Of a stretch of DNA of 64,000 bases, positions 15,530 through 25,588 are shown in pieces (position 1 is the first letter of the stretch; every line of letters begins with the position of its first letter). A program made the position numbers and the translations under genes. Origin of the DNA: Limnohabitans sp. T6-5 (GTDB taxonomy: Bacteria; Pseudomonadota; Gammaproteobacteria; Burkholderiales; Burkholderiaceae_C); assembly GCF_003063315.1 (NCBI RefSeq), contig NZ_NERV01000002.1, positions 1,240,001 to 1,304,000 of the forward strand. Reading direction: 5' to 3'. The notes under the pieces were generated by a model that saw only the letters and a list, made by a program, of their open reading frames with translations, made no database searches and was not told the DNA's origin.

Positions 15530-16992
15530 CCCCAATGCGGGATGTGGTGACCGCCCAAGGACACCGCCACGTTTTTGGGTTCGCAAAACACTTCGTAACT
15601 CCAGGTGCCGCCTTCGCGGCCCGTGCCGCTGGCCTTGGTGCCGCCAAAGGGTTGGCGCAGATCGCGCACGTTCTGGCTGTTGACGAAGCACATGCCCGCT
15701 TCCACAGCTGCCGCCACGCGGTGGGCCTTGCCCAGGTTCTCGGTCCAAACGTAGCTGGAGAGGCCGTATTCGATGTCGTTGGCTTTTTCAATCGCGTCGG
15801 CTTCGTCTCTGAAGGGAATCAAGCAGGCCACGGGGCCGAAGATTTCTTCTTGGGCGATGCGCATGCGGTTGTCGACATCGGCAAACACCGTAGGCCAAAC
15901 GAAGTTGCCGTGCTTCACATGCGCGGGCAGGTCTGCGGCGTAGCCGGGCTGGTCCAGACCGCCGCACAGCAGGGTCGCGCCTTCTTTGGGGCCGAGTTCG
16001 ATGTAGCTGCGCACCTTGGCCAAGTGGGCCTTGGAGATCATCGGGCCGACGATGGTTTTGTCATCGAGCGGGTCGCCCACGGTGATGCGTTTGGCACGCT
16101 CGGCAAACTTGGCCGCAAAGTCGGCGTAGATGCTTTGCTGCACCAGGATGCGGCTGCCTGCGGTGCAGCGCTCGCCGTTGTTGCTGAAGATCATGAAGAT
16201 GGCGGCGTCAAGAGCGCGGTCGAGGTCAGCGTCTTCAAAGATCACGAAGGGGCTCTTGCCGCCAAGCTCCATGCTGAACTTCTTGAGGCCCGCGCTTTGC
16301 ACGATGCGGTTACCCGTGACGGTGGAGCCGGTGAAGCTGATGGCGCGAACATCGCGGTGCGAGACCAGCGGTTCGCCCGCTTCCTTGCCGTAGCCGTGCA
16401 CCAGGTTGAGCACGCCAGCGGGCACGCCCGCTTCCAGCGCCAGCTCGCCCAATCGGGCAGCGGTCATGGGTGAGAGCTCGCTCATCTTGAGCACGGCGGT
16501 GTTGCCAAAAGCCAGGCAAGGCGCGACCTTCCAGGTGGCGGTCATGAAGGGCACGTTCCACGGGCTGATGAGGGCGCACACGCCCACCGGGTGGAACAGG
16601 GTGTAGTTCAGGTGTGTGGGCGTGGGGTAGGTGTGGCCGTCCACGCGGGTGCACATCTCGGCAAAGTAGTGGAAGTTGTCGGCCGCACGCGGCACCAGCT
16701 GCTTGCCGGTCTGGCTGATGGTTTGGCCGCAGTCTTTCGTTTCGGTCTCCGAGATTTCAGGCACATGTTTCGTGATCAGGTCGCCCAACTTGCGCATGAT
16801 CTTGGCGCGCTCGGTGGCAGGCGTGGCGGCCCACTTGGGGAAGGCGGCTTTGGCGGCGGCGACAGCGGCCTTGACTTCCGCTTCGCCGCCCGAGGCGACT
16901 TCGGCCAGTACCTCTTGCGTGGCGGGGTTGATGGTTTCGAAGTAGTCGCTGCCTGCGACGCTCTTGCCGTTGATCAGGTGATCGATTTTCAT
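15523..16992 (-). CDS. hpaE: 5-carboxymethyl-2-hydroxymuconate semialdehyde dehydrogenase HpaE
   Basis: A 489-residue NAD-dependent aldehyde dehydrogenase. Motifs are LISPWNVPFMTATWKVAPCLA (about 146-166, NAD binding), ISFTGSTVTGNRI, the catalytic Glu in MELGGKSPFVIFEDADLD, the nucleophile Cys in SNNGERCTAGSRIL and the C-terminal EEIFGPVACLIPF. The hpa context makes 5-carboxymethyl-2-hydroxymuconate semialdehyde the likely substrate. The ATG at 16992 gives MKIDHLINGK with a gagga ribosome-binding site upstream; the longer reading runs into a REP-like hairpin. Confidence 0.93.
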   Translation of the reverse strand: MKIDHLINGKSVAGSDYFETINPATQEVLAEVASGGEAEVKAAVAAAKAAFPKWAATPATERAKIMRKLGDLITKHVPEISETETKDCGQTISQTGKQLVPRAADNFHYFAEMCTRVDGHTYPTPTHLNYTLFHPVGVCALISPWNVPFMTATWKVAPCLAFGNTAVLKMSELSPMTAARLGELALEAGVPAGVLNLVHGYGKEAGEPLVSHRDVRAISFTGSTVTGNRIVQSAGLKKFSMELGGKSPFVIFEDADLDRALDAAIFMIFSNNGERCTAGSRILVQQSIYADFAAKFAERAKRITVGDPLDDKTIVGPMISKAHLAKVRSYIELGPKEGATLLCGGLDQPGYAADLPAHVKHGNFVWPTVFADVDNRMRIAQEEIFGPVACLIPFRDEADAIEKANDIEYGLSSYVWTENLGKAHRVAAAVEAGMCFVNSQNVRDLRQPFGGTKASGTGREGGTWSYEVFCEPKNVAVSLGGHHIPHWGV

Positions 16993-17014
16993 GTCGGGTA
17001 TTCCTCGGTTTTTT

Positions 17015-17094
17015 GTGGGAGCGACGCCCTCGTCGCGATCGGTGAAGCACTCAGCTTGCAAATGCCTCATCGCGACGGGGGCGTCGCTCCTACA
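17015..17094. repeat. REP-like hairpin between hpaE and hpaG2
   Basis: Arms gtgggagcgacgcc...gcgat (from 17015) and catcgcgacggg...cctaca (17068-17094) are near-perfect reverse complements around a 28-base centre. It belongs to the same REP-like type as 12768-12840, with cg-to-ta changes that are compensated in both arms. It fills the gap between hpaG2 and hpaE. Confidence 0.8.
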
Positions 17095-17102
17095 GATTCA
17101 GG

Positions 17103-17867
17103 TCATGATGAAACGATGGTGTTGGTCAATGCGCCGAGGCCTTCGATCTCGGTGACGATCACGTCCCCGGGTTGGCAGTCGACGATGCCGTCGGGCGTGC
17201 CGGTCAGGATCAGGTCGCCGGGGTTCAGCGTCATGAAGCTGCTGAAGTATTCGATGAGGGTCGGTACGTCGAAAATCATGTCGGTGGTGCTGCCGCTTTG
17301 CGTGACTTGGCCGTTGACAGTAGTTTGCAATTTCAAAGCCATGGGATTAGGCACATCCGCCGCGTCGACGAGCCAAGGGCCGATCGGCGTGCAGGTGTCA
17401 CGGTTTTTCACGCGCAGGTTGGGGCGGTACCAGTTTTCCAGGTAGTCGCGGATGGCGTAGTCGTTGGCCACGGTGTAGCCGGCGATGTAATCGTAGGCAT
17501 CGGCTTTCTTCACACGGCGGGCGGTGCGGCCCACCACCACGGCCAGCTCGCACTCGTAATGCATGTACTTCACGTCAGCGGGGCGCTTCGTGAAGGCCTT
17601 GTGCCCGATCAGCGAGGCTTCGCCCTTCATGAAGGCCAGCGGTTCTTCGGGGGCTTTGAATGCCAGTTCTTTGGCGTGGTCGGCATAGTTCAAGCCCAAC
17701 GCGATCACGGTGCGCGCTTGTGGCACGGGTGCGAGCGGTGGCAGCCAGACGACCTCGTCAAAACCCACGCGCCGGCCCTTGTGCGGGCCTTGGGTGATGA
17801 GCAATTCGCCGTCAAACTCGACCGCATGCTGGATGGCGCCCGACCAGGCGATGCGTGCGTGTTTCAT
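17103..17867 (-). CDS. hpaG2: Fumarylacetoacetate-hydrolase family protein HpaG2 (C-terminal-half type)
   Basis: A 254-residue FAH-fold enzyme. The motif ALGLNYADHAKELAF (about 56-70), metal ligands in HYECELAVVVGRTA (about 103-116) and the C-terminal GDLILTGTPDGI identify the family. With HpaG1 it should form the bifunctional isomerase/decarboxylase converting 5-oxo-pent-3-ene-1,2,5-tricarboxylate to 2-oxo-hept-4-ene-1,7-dioate. In enterobacteria the two halves are one polypeptide; here they are separate genes overlapping by four bases (ATGA). Confidence 0.9.
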   Translation of the reverse strand: MKHARIAWSGAIQHAVEFDGELLITQGPHKGRRVGFDEVVWLPPLAPVPQARTVIALGLNYADHAKELAFKAPEEPLAFMKGEASLIGHKAFTKRPADVKYMHYECELAVVVGRTARRVKKADAYDYIAGYTVANDYAIRDYLENWYRPNLRVKNRDTCTPIGPWLVDAADVPNPMALKLQTTVNGQVTQSGSTTDMIFDVPTLIEYFSSFMTLNPGDLILTGTPDGIVDCQPGDVIVTEIEGLGALTNTIVSS

Positions 17868-18499
17868 GCCTGGCCTTTCACGTGGATGAGGACTGTGGTG
17901 AACCCAGGCGCAGCAATTTCCACACAGTCACCTGCACGCGCGCGGGGGCGCGTGCCATCGTCCAGACAGTCGGTGCCCACCATGAGGACATCGCCAGGCT
18001 GCAGCGTCATGAATTCGCACACATCGGCTAGCAATTGTTCAACGCTGCGCACCAGTGTGCCCAGCTGCACTTCTTGCACCTCCACGCCATTGACGCGCAC
18101 CGACAAGCTCAGTCCATCCATGCTGATTTGAGACCAAGGCACAGGCTGCCCCAAGCCCATGTAGCCATCGCGGCAGCGAAACTTGCTGGGGGGTCGGTAA
18201 TAGCTGTCATGCGGAACAGACCAGTCATTGATCAGCACCGCAGATTCGGGCTGGCCATCAGGCCCCATCACCAGACCCACCGTGGCCCCAACGTCCACTT
18301 CTGTGATGTCGTCTTGCAATTCCAGCGCATCCGAGGGGTTGAAGGTGTTGGCGGTCTTGATGTAGAGCACAGGCGCTTTGGGTGGCGCTTTGTGAGGGTC
18401 TTGCGTCATTCGCGGCGCCCACACATTCCACTCGCGCTGAAAGTTCAGTAAAGTGCCGTACACCGTGCCAGCAGGTTGCCAGCGGCAGGGCTTGTTCAT
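17864..18499 (-). CDS. hpaG1: Fumarylacetoacetate-hydrolase family protein HpaG1 (N-terminal-half type)
   Basis: A 211-residue FAH-fold protein that starts GTVYGTLLNFQREW and contains YIKTANTFNP, DVGATVGLVMG (shortened metal-site region) and C-terminal PGDVLMVGTDCLDDGTRPRA. This is the pattern of the N-terminal domain of HpaG. The ATG at 18499, with an agagga ribosome-binding site, follows the hpaR stop by four bases. It partners hpaG2 downstream, with which it overlaps by four bases. Confidence 0.88.
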   Translation of the reverse strand: MNKPCRWQPAGTVYGTLLNFQREWNVWAPRMTQDPHKAPPKAPVLYIKTANTFNPSDALELQDDITEVDVGATVGLVMGPDGQPESAVLINDWSVPHDSYYRPPSKFRCRDGYMGLGQPVPWSQISMDGLSLSVRVNGVEVQEVQLGTLVRSVEQLLADVCEFMTLQPGDVLMVGTDCLDDGTRPRARAGDCVEIAAPGFTTVLIHVKGQA

Positions 18500-18503
18500 G
18501 TGT

Positions 18504-18986
18504 TCATTCCTCTGTGTCATCTGTTGGATTGAATGTGCCATCGCCTTCCAGCGCAATGACCTCGTCCAATAAGCCATACAAGGCCAACAAGGCCTCTTTG
18601 CCCAGTTGCGCCTCCATCCAGTCGTAATGCGCCTCAATGGTTTGCGACAAGGCATTGACTTTCTCCAGCCCCAATTCAGTTGCCCGAACGACTGAGCGCC
18701 GGGCGTCTTGGGGGCAGCGGCTGCGCTCGATCAAGCCATCGCGCTCCATGCGGGTGAGCACACCGGTCAGGCTGGGGCCGAGCAAATAGGCTTCACGCGC
18801 CACCCGGCCGGTTTCAATGCCTGCCGACTCGCTGGCGTGTTCGCCCAACACGCGCAACACCCGCCACTGCTGGTCAGACAGGCTGTGCTGTCGCAAGCTG
18901 GGGCGTGTATGCGCCATGACCGCTTCGCGTGCTTGCAACAGCAAGCGCGGCAAGTTGCGGTGGGTGAATGTCTTGGGTTGGCTCAT
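18504..18986 (-). CDS. hpaR: MarR-family regulator of homoprotocatechuate degradation HpaR
   Basis: A 160-residue winged-helix MarR protein. The HTH and wing are visible as QQWRVLRVLGEH...LLGPSLTGVLTRMERDGLIERSRCPQDARRS (about 39-95), the last with the D-x-R wing motif. The N-terminus NLPRLLLQAREAVM matches HpaR/HpcR, which represses the hpa meta-cleavage operon until a pathway aromatic acid is bound. It is the first gene of the operon it probably controls, and a perfect 16-bp palindrome sits three bases before its start codon. Confidence 0.92.
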   Translation of the reverse strand: MSQPKTFTHRNLPRLLLQAREAVMAHTRPSLRQHSLSDQQWRVLRVLGEHASESAGIETGRVAREAYLLGPSLTGVLTRMERDGLIERSRCPQDARRSVVRATELGLEKVNALSQTIEAHYDWMEAQLGKEALLALYGLLDEVIALEGDGTFNPTDDTEE

Positions 18987-18988
18987 TT

Positions 18989-19004
18989 ATTTAACATGTT
19001 AAAT
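18989..19004 (-). promoter_or_regulatory. Probable HpaR operator (16-bp palindrome)
   Basis: atttaacatgttaaat is a perfect palindrome, ending three bases upstream of the hpaR ATG (18986). Size, symmetry and position fit autorepression by a MarR dimer. It would block the leader and start of the whole hpa transcript. Confidence 0.75.
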
Positions 19005-19208
19005 GATTGTTTCCCATCCTATGAATCGGGTTTACCCTGATCTTCATGAATTCGACAGTACTTGTATCGCTGTTGAATTTGAATTTTCATTGTTGCTATT
19101 GAATATTTAGGTACTATTTTTAGGGTATTGACTATTAAAATTAAAAATCCAGCGCAGCCCCTTATCAGAACGCTGCCGGCATCTCAAGAAAACCCGGCTT
19201 GTGCACAC

Positions 19209-21887
19209 ATGAAAAATCTCAGCATCAAACTTCAACTGTCGTTGAGCGCCATCGCCATGGGTATTGTTTTATTGCTGGCGCAATTGGGGTTGCAGTTTTA
19301 TGTCTTGCGCGGCGACATCGTGCAGCGCATCGAAAAGCATGAGTTCAGGCAGCTGACTGACTTTGTTCGGAATCTGGATGAAAAGTTGCAAGACAGCAAA
19401 GACATGCTGGCCAGTGTGGGGCTCAATGTCCCCGCAGAGGACATGCACGACCTCAGCAAACTGGAACTTCTCCTGCAGCGCGAACATGCCTTGCTCAACG
19501 TCTATGACGACCTCTATATCTTTGATGCCCAAGGCGTCTTGCTGGTGGATTGGCCGATCAAGCCCGGCAGACGCGCCTTGGACATGTCCTCCCGAGACTA
19601 CATTCAGGGCGTGATCAAGACTCAGCAGCCTGTGATCTCCAAGCCCATATTGGGCAAAGCCACACAACAGCCCATTGTGGTTGTGGCGGTTCCCATCCTG
19701 GATCATCAAAAGCGGCTGGTGGGCATCATGGGCGGTGTCTTGAATCTCTACAAACCCAATTTGTTGGGTGACATTGCCAACCGTAAAAATGGTGAAACAG
19801 GCTATTACTACCTGGTCACCCAGGACCGGGTACGCATCGCCCATCCAGACACCCGACTGATCTTGACCACCGTCCCGGAAGGCAGCACCAATCTCCCTTT
19901 TGAGGCGGCGATGAAAGGATTTGAAGGCACGCAAGAAGGCATGACCACGCGTGGATTGCAAGGCCTGTTCACCTTCAAGCGTCTGCAGACCACCGACTGG
20001 ATCGTGGCCTCGGTGATCCCCTCAGCCGAGGCATTTGCCCCCATTGGGGATCTGTACCAAAAAATGGTCCTGATCACGCTGCTGCTTTTGCTGACCATCG
20101 TGCCTTTGATGTGGGGCTTTGTCTCGAAACTGATCCGACCTCTGGGCAAATTGGCGCAAGCCATGCACGACACGGCCGTGCAAATGCGCGACGGACAGCC
20201 TACGGCCCAGATCGCGGCCATTGGTGGCCAGGAAATTTCAACGGTGGTCCATGCATTCAATGAGTTTGTCGAAGCACGTATCCATGCCGAGACGGAACTC
20301 TCGCTGGCCCGCGATGCGGCACAAACAGCCAATGCCTCCAAAAGCCATTTCCTGGCCAACATGAGCCATGAGATCCGCACCCCCATGAACGGCATCCTGG
20401 GCATGACCGAGTTGTGCCTGCAAACGCGCATGACCACAGAGCAGCGCAGTTATCTTGACATGGTGTCGGCATCGGCCCATTCATTGGTGGCCGTGATCAA
20501 TGACATCCTGGACTTTTCCAAGATCGAAGCCAAAAAACTGCATCTGGATCCGCATGAATTTTCCTTGCACAGCCTGATTCGGCAGTCCACGCGCACCTTG
20601 TCATTGCGCGCCACAGAAAAGGAGCTCGAATTGGTTTGCGACATGGCGCCCGATGTGCCCGATCTGGTGGTGGGCGATCCTTTGCGGCTTCAGCAAGTCA
20701 TCACCAACTTGCTGGGCAACGCGATCAAATTCACAGCCCATGGGGAGGTCATGCTCACGGTCACCCGCATGGCCCCACCAGACAACAGCCCAGGCTTGTG
20801 GCTGTCCTTTGACATCAAGGACACAGGCATCGGTATCTCTGCAGACAAACAAGCTTTGATTTTTGATGTCTTTACCCAAGCCGACTCCAGCACGGCACGG
20901 CGTTTTGGCGGATCGGGTCTGGGCTTGGCCATCAGTCGAAGTTTGATCCAGATGATGGGCGGTGACATCTGTGTAAGCAGCCAATTGGGCAAGGGCAGCA
21001 CCTTCAGCTTCAGCATCGAATTGCAATCGGCCAGCAGCACGACTTTGTTGTTGCCCCCGTTGCGCTCATCCTTGAAGGGACGCATTGCCCTGGTGGTGGA
21101 CGACAACGCCAGCAGCCGCAGCATTTTGAGTCGGAGACTGGAATGCGCCGGTTTGCATGCCGTCGCCAGCGACAATGCAGCGCACGCCTTGCATTCCCCA
21201 CAATTGGCCCAAGCCAGCTACGTGCTGATAGATGTCAATATGCCCGACATAGACGGCTACGCTTTGGCATCCCAACTGAGGCAACTGCGCTCTCCTGCAC
21301 AACTCATCCTGATCATGCTGGGCGCGTTGAGTGAGCAGATCAGCCATGAAGAACTTGACCGACTGGGCATTCAAAGCTTCCTGGTCAAGCCTGTGGACCC
21401 CCACGAATTGATCGCTGTTCTCAATGGCTTGGACTCATCCAGCGCCTGCGCAGCCGCATCTGACTGCGACACGCCACCACCAGCACAGCCAAGCACTACG
21501 CTTAGGGTATTGCTGGTGGAAGACACGCCCATCAACCAAACACTGGAAACCATCTTGCTCAATCGGATGGGCTTTGAGGTCACCATCGCCAACAACGGCA
21601 TCGAAGCTGTCGAAGCCTTTACGAGAGGCAACTTTGACCTCATCCTCATGGACATTCAGATGCCTGAGATGGGGGGCATTGAAGCCACACAGTTGATTCG
21701 TGGACTTGAAAACACACACCGGCAACCTCCTACACCCATCGTGGCTGTGACCGCCAATGCCCTCAAAGGTGATCGCGAGAAATACCTCGAATCGGGCATG
21801 GATGGCTATGTGTCCAAACCGATTTCATCCGAGGCACTGAAAACAGAAATCCAGAAATTGCTGCCGACATTTGCCAAAGTGTCTTAA
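19209..21887 (+). CDS. Hybrid sensor histidine kinase with periplasmic sensor and two receiver domains
   Basis: An 892-residue inner-membrane kinase. Order: TM1 (about 8-32), a large extracytoplasmic Cache-like sensor (about 33-280, with YYLVTQDRVRIAHPD), TM2 (about 287-307), HAMP, HisKA with SHEIRTPMNGILGMTEL (His near 386), HATPase_c with N, G1 (DIKDTGIGIS) and G2 (RFGGSGLGLAIS) boxes, then REC1 (Asp in VLIDVNMPDIDG, near 675) and REC2 (Asp in LILMDIQMPEMGG, near 815). No Hpt domain is present, so phosphotransfer must go to a partner. The ATG at 19209 gives a normal cytoplasmic start; a TTG at 19128 would add 27 residues. Target genes unknown. Confidence 0.92.
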   Translation: MKNLSIKLQLSLSAIAMGIVLLLAQLGLQFYVLRGDIVQRIEKHEFRQLTDFVRNLDEKLQDSKDMLASVGLNVPAEDMHDLSKLELLLQREHALLNVYDDLYIFDAQGVLLVDWPIKPGRRALDMSSRDYIQGVIKTQQPVISKPILGKATQQPIVVVAVPILDHQKRLVGIMGGVLNLYKPNLLGDIANRKNGETGYYYLVTQDRVRIAHPDTRLILTTVPEGSTNLPFEAAMKGFEGTQEGMTTRGLQGLFTFKRLQTTDWIVASVIPSAEAFAPIGDLYQKMVLITLLLLLTIVPLMWGFVSKLIRPLGKLAQAMHDTAVQMRDGQPTAQIAAIGGQEISTVVHAFNEFVEARIHAETELSLARDAAQTANASKSHFLANMSHEIRTPMNGILGMTELCLQTRMTTEQRSYLDMVSASAHSLVAVINDILDFSKIEAKKLHLDPHEFSLHSLIRQSTRTLSLRATEKELELVCDMAPDVPDLVVGDPLRLQQVITNLLGNAIKFTAHGEVMLTVTRMAPPDNSPGLWLSFDIKDTGIGISADKQALIFDVFTQADSSTARRFGGSGLGLAISRSLIQMMGGDICVSSQLGKGSTFSFSIELQSASSTTLLLPPLRSSLKGRIALVVDDNASSRSILSRRLECAGLHAVASDNAAHALHSPQLAQASYVLIDVNMPDIDGYALASQLRQLRSPAQLILIMLGALSEQISHEELDRLGIQSFLVKPVDPHELIAVLNGLDSSSACAAASDCDTPPPAQPSTTLRVLLVEDTPINQTLETILLNRMGFEVTIANNGIEAVEAFTRGNFDLILMDIQMPEMGGIEATQLIRGLENTHRQPPTPIVAVTANALKGDREKYLESGMDGYVSKPISSEALKTEIQKLLPTFAKVS

Positions 21888-21907
21888 GTTCAACGTCACG
21901 CCCAAAG

Positions 21908-21937
21908 AAAAAAGCCGCTTGATGAAGCGGCTTTTTT
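21908..21937. terminator. Bidirectional intrinsic terminator
   Basis: A 7-bp GC-rich stem (gccgctt / aagcggc, loop gatg) is flanked by six A on the left and six T on the right. It can stop transcription of the hybrid kinase on the plus strand and of the RNA-binding protein gene on the minus strand. Confidence 0.9.
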
Positions 21938-21953
21938 CATGGAGCTCCGAAGA

Positions 21954-22253
21954 TCAGTAGCTGCTGCGGCTGTCGCGGTAACCGCTGCCGTAACCGGTGC
22001 TGGGCTCTTTGGGCTTGGAGATGTTCACCACGATGGCACGGCCACCGACAGACATACCGTTGAGGCCTTGAATGGCCGCTTCAGCTTCTTCGCTGCTGGA
22101 CATTTCGACAAAGCCAAAGCCTTTGGAGCGGCCGCTGTCGCGATCCATCATGACCTTGGCCGATTTGACACCACCAAAAGCGGAGAAGTTCTCGCGCAAG
22201 TTGGCATCGTCGATGGTGTAAGGCAAGTTGCCCACGTAAATTTTGCTGCTCAT
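21954..22253 (-). CDS. RRM-domain RNA-binding protein
   Basis: A 99-residue protein with one complete RNA recognition motif: RNP2 is KIYVGNLPY (about 4-12) and RNP1 is SKGFGFVEM (about 42-50). A short Gly/Ser/Tyr/Arg tail follows (GYGSGYRDSRSSY). Such small glycine-tailed RRM proteins are common in Betaproteobacteria and cyanobacteria and are often cold-inducible; targets are unknown. The ATG at 22253 fits the family start MSSKIYVGNL. The leader contains a strong hairpin (22317-22339). Confidence 0.93.
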   Translation of the reverse strand: MSSKIYVGNLPYTIDDANLRENFSAFGGVKSAKVMMDRDSGRSKGFGFVEMSSSEEAEAAIQGLNGMSVGGRAIVVNISKPKEPSTGYGSGYRDSRSSY

Positions 22254-22316
22254 GGTAGAGCCTTTCAGAGAGAGGGCGCACAGGCTTGAAAAATTCAGCA
22301 CTGTGGCGCGGGAGAA

Positions 22317-22339
22317 GCGGCTTCCCAAAAGGAAGCCGC
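22317..22339 (-). other. Stable hairpin upstream of the RRM gene
   Basis: gcggcttcc and ggaagccgc form a perfect 9-bp stem around a five-base loop, 64 bases before the start codon of the RRM gene and without a T tract. It may be part of the mRNA leader; no riboswitch class is recognised. Confidence 0.5.
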
Positions 22340-22504
22340 AGAGATAGAGGGCGAAAACCCGAAAAAGTGATGCAGCTTCGCGGTTGACTGCATCGGGTAG
22401 ACCTGAACTATATTTCCAATTTGAATTATTGTCAATTCATATATGTCCAAATGTTTTATTGACCACTGGTCATGCAACCAGTACTCGCGGCACAATCTGG
22501 CCCC

Positions 22505-23892
<1,388 letters not shown>

Positions 23893-23896
<4 letters not shown>

Positions 23897-24666
23897 GACT
23901 TGCGTCGCAAATATCGGATTGCTTCCAGAAAAATTCGATCCTGAAACATTTGATATTTGTATCGACGCATTTCACTCAAAAATCTGAATCTCAAAGTTTG
24001 AAAGCGGTGGCGTAAGGGAAATTTCTCACCCGTTTTTCCGATCACCGAGTCGAATGCGCCTGTTGTCACAGGAAATGGATGGACGCCACGAATGCGAATA
24101 CCCATTGCCCAGACTTGGCTAAATGCGTGATCGAGGGGCAGTCGCATCGGTAGCATGTGGTGCAAAAAGGCTTTGGCAGCTTTACGATTGATCAGGTAGG
24201 CAACAGCTCCTGTTTGCTTACCCCAATAGCCCACGATATTTCGACGTCCTGACAAGCGAGCAACAGGCAAAGCAACCATCCGTCGATTGCCATACAACAG
24301 GGTTAAATCACCCTGAGCGGGTGAAGACAGTACCTGTTGCAAGACTTCTAACAAATCGGTGGGGAGCAATGCATCATCTTCCAAAATCAGGCAATATTTT
24401 TCATCTGTCTGCAAGAACCGTTTGATGGCATTCATGTGGCTGAGATAACAACCTACTTCATTCGCAACGGGTCGTTTCCCGTGCATTCGTGCGTAACCCG
24501 TTGCATCGAAATCTAATTGTGAGCAAAGATCCAAACCCCGCCCATCAACAGCAGGATGTCGTTCATAAGCTAAGCCAATTTTTTGGAGATTATCTGCGAT
24601 GCGGTTCATTCGATCCGGACTTCGGTCCAGATTGATAACGTAACACGCGCATGAAAATTCAGTCAT
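23893..24666 (-). CDS. Glycosyltransferase family 25 (LPS-type) protein, copy 1
   Basis: A 257-residue GT25-type transferase, the family that adds galactose or similar sugars to LPS or surface glycans. Motifs are YVINLDRSPDRMNRI (about 8-22), the acceptor-side EVGCYLSHMNAIKRF, the donor-metal motif ILEDDALLP (about 97-105) and a later GAVAYLINRKAA. The second gene at 25589-26350 has the same motifs in the same order. I chose the ATG at 24666, which overlaps the upstream deacetylase gene by eight bases. Base use is AT-richer than radA, suggesting acquisition. Confidence 0.88.
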
Positions 24667-25438
24667 TAAACTCAATCTCCAACTCATCAGGGGCACACCA
24701 GAAAGCTTCGTGACAAACCATTGGCCAAATTGCAGCAGGTCGATATTTCATGACTGAAGGCGTGCGCTTATGTTGACTGGCATAAATCATCACCAGTTCA
24801 AGCTTCTTCGCCCAAGTTATTGGCCAAGCTTGGCGAATCATTCCACGTCCCCATTGAGATCGGAAACGCTTGATTGCATGGATTCTTGCTACCGGGTCGT
24901 GTGCGTAAGGCAGATCCTCATAAAAGCCCAATCGGAAAGCAGATCGTAAAAATTCACGATGTTGCCAAATGATCTGATGCACAGCATGGTGGTTAACATG
25001 ACGTCCGATCGCCATGGGTGTCATGAGCCAAGGACGCTTGCCATGAGAGCCACGTAATTGTTGTAATTTCTCCAAAACCGTGATAGTCATCGCTTCAATA
25101 TCATGGGGTAAGCCCGAAAGATCATTTGGGCGCCGGCCAAGAAGTCCCGGTTCTGCCCCCTCCAACTGGCATCTACCCATTGCGCATCTGTCGGCGAAAA
25201 TTTGATCTTCTTGGTCTCGTACTTGGGCGACTTGACTCTCGCTGGTTATGACATGAGAGCCTGCATCTGTATTTGGGATGTGTATCGAACGATTGAATAC
25301 ATTGACAAGAACACCTGCGCGCCAGGTCGTCAGCATGCCACCCAATGAAAAGCAGCCATCATCAAAATGAGGCGAAAGAACCAAAACACCTTCGGCGGCC
25401 ATTGATTTGAGTTGACCATGCGTAAGCAGATGTGTCAT
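24659..25438 (-). CDS. PIG-L/LmbE-family deacetylase-like protein
   Basis: A 259-residue protein. The N-terminal VLVLSPHFDDGCFSLGGML (about 18-36) is the zinc-binding motif of the PIG-L family (usually H-P-D-D, here H-F-D-D), and the second His motif appears as GRHVNHHAVH (about 157-166). The family removes N-acetyl groups from sugar conjugates. Its place between two GT25 genes suggests a role in modifying a surface sugar. A large middle part is not recognised. AT-rich relative to the flanks. Confidence 0.75.
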   Translation of the reverse strand: MTHLLTHGQLKSMAAEGVLVLSPHFDDGCFSLGGMLTTWRAGVLVNVFNRSIHIPNTDAGSHVITSESQVAQVRDQEDQIFADRCAMGRCQLEGAEPGLLGRRPNDLSGLPHDIEAMTITVLEKLQQLRGSHGKRPWLMTPMAIGRHVNHHAVHQIIWQHREFLRSAFRLGFYEDLPYAHDPVARIHAIKRFRSQWGRGMIRQAWPITWAKKLELVMIYASQHKRTPSVMKYRPAAIWPMVCHEAFWCAPDELEIEFND

Positions 25439-25588
25439 GAATTTTTCAACTTTCAGCTAAATGGTCAAGCGAACTTATGGTTAGATTAAATTTCAAAATC
25501 TCAAGTTAAGCCGATCAACTTAGCATCAAAGACCTTAAAACTTGCCAACGTATTGAGCCATAACTGCAAAGAAACTTGCCCAATTGAG

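Noticed and set aside
19128..19208. TTG start for the hybrid kinase
   Set aside because: It adds 27 residues with no match to a signal or domain and has no ribosome-binding site; the ATG at 19209 gives the normal short cytoplasmic leader.
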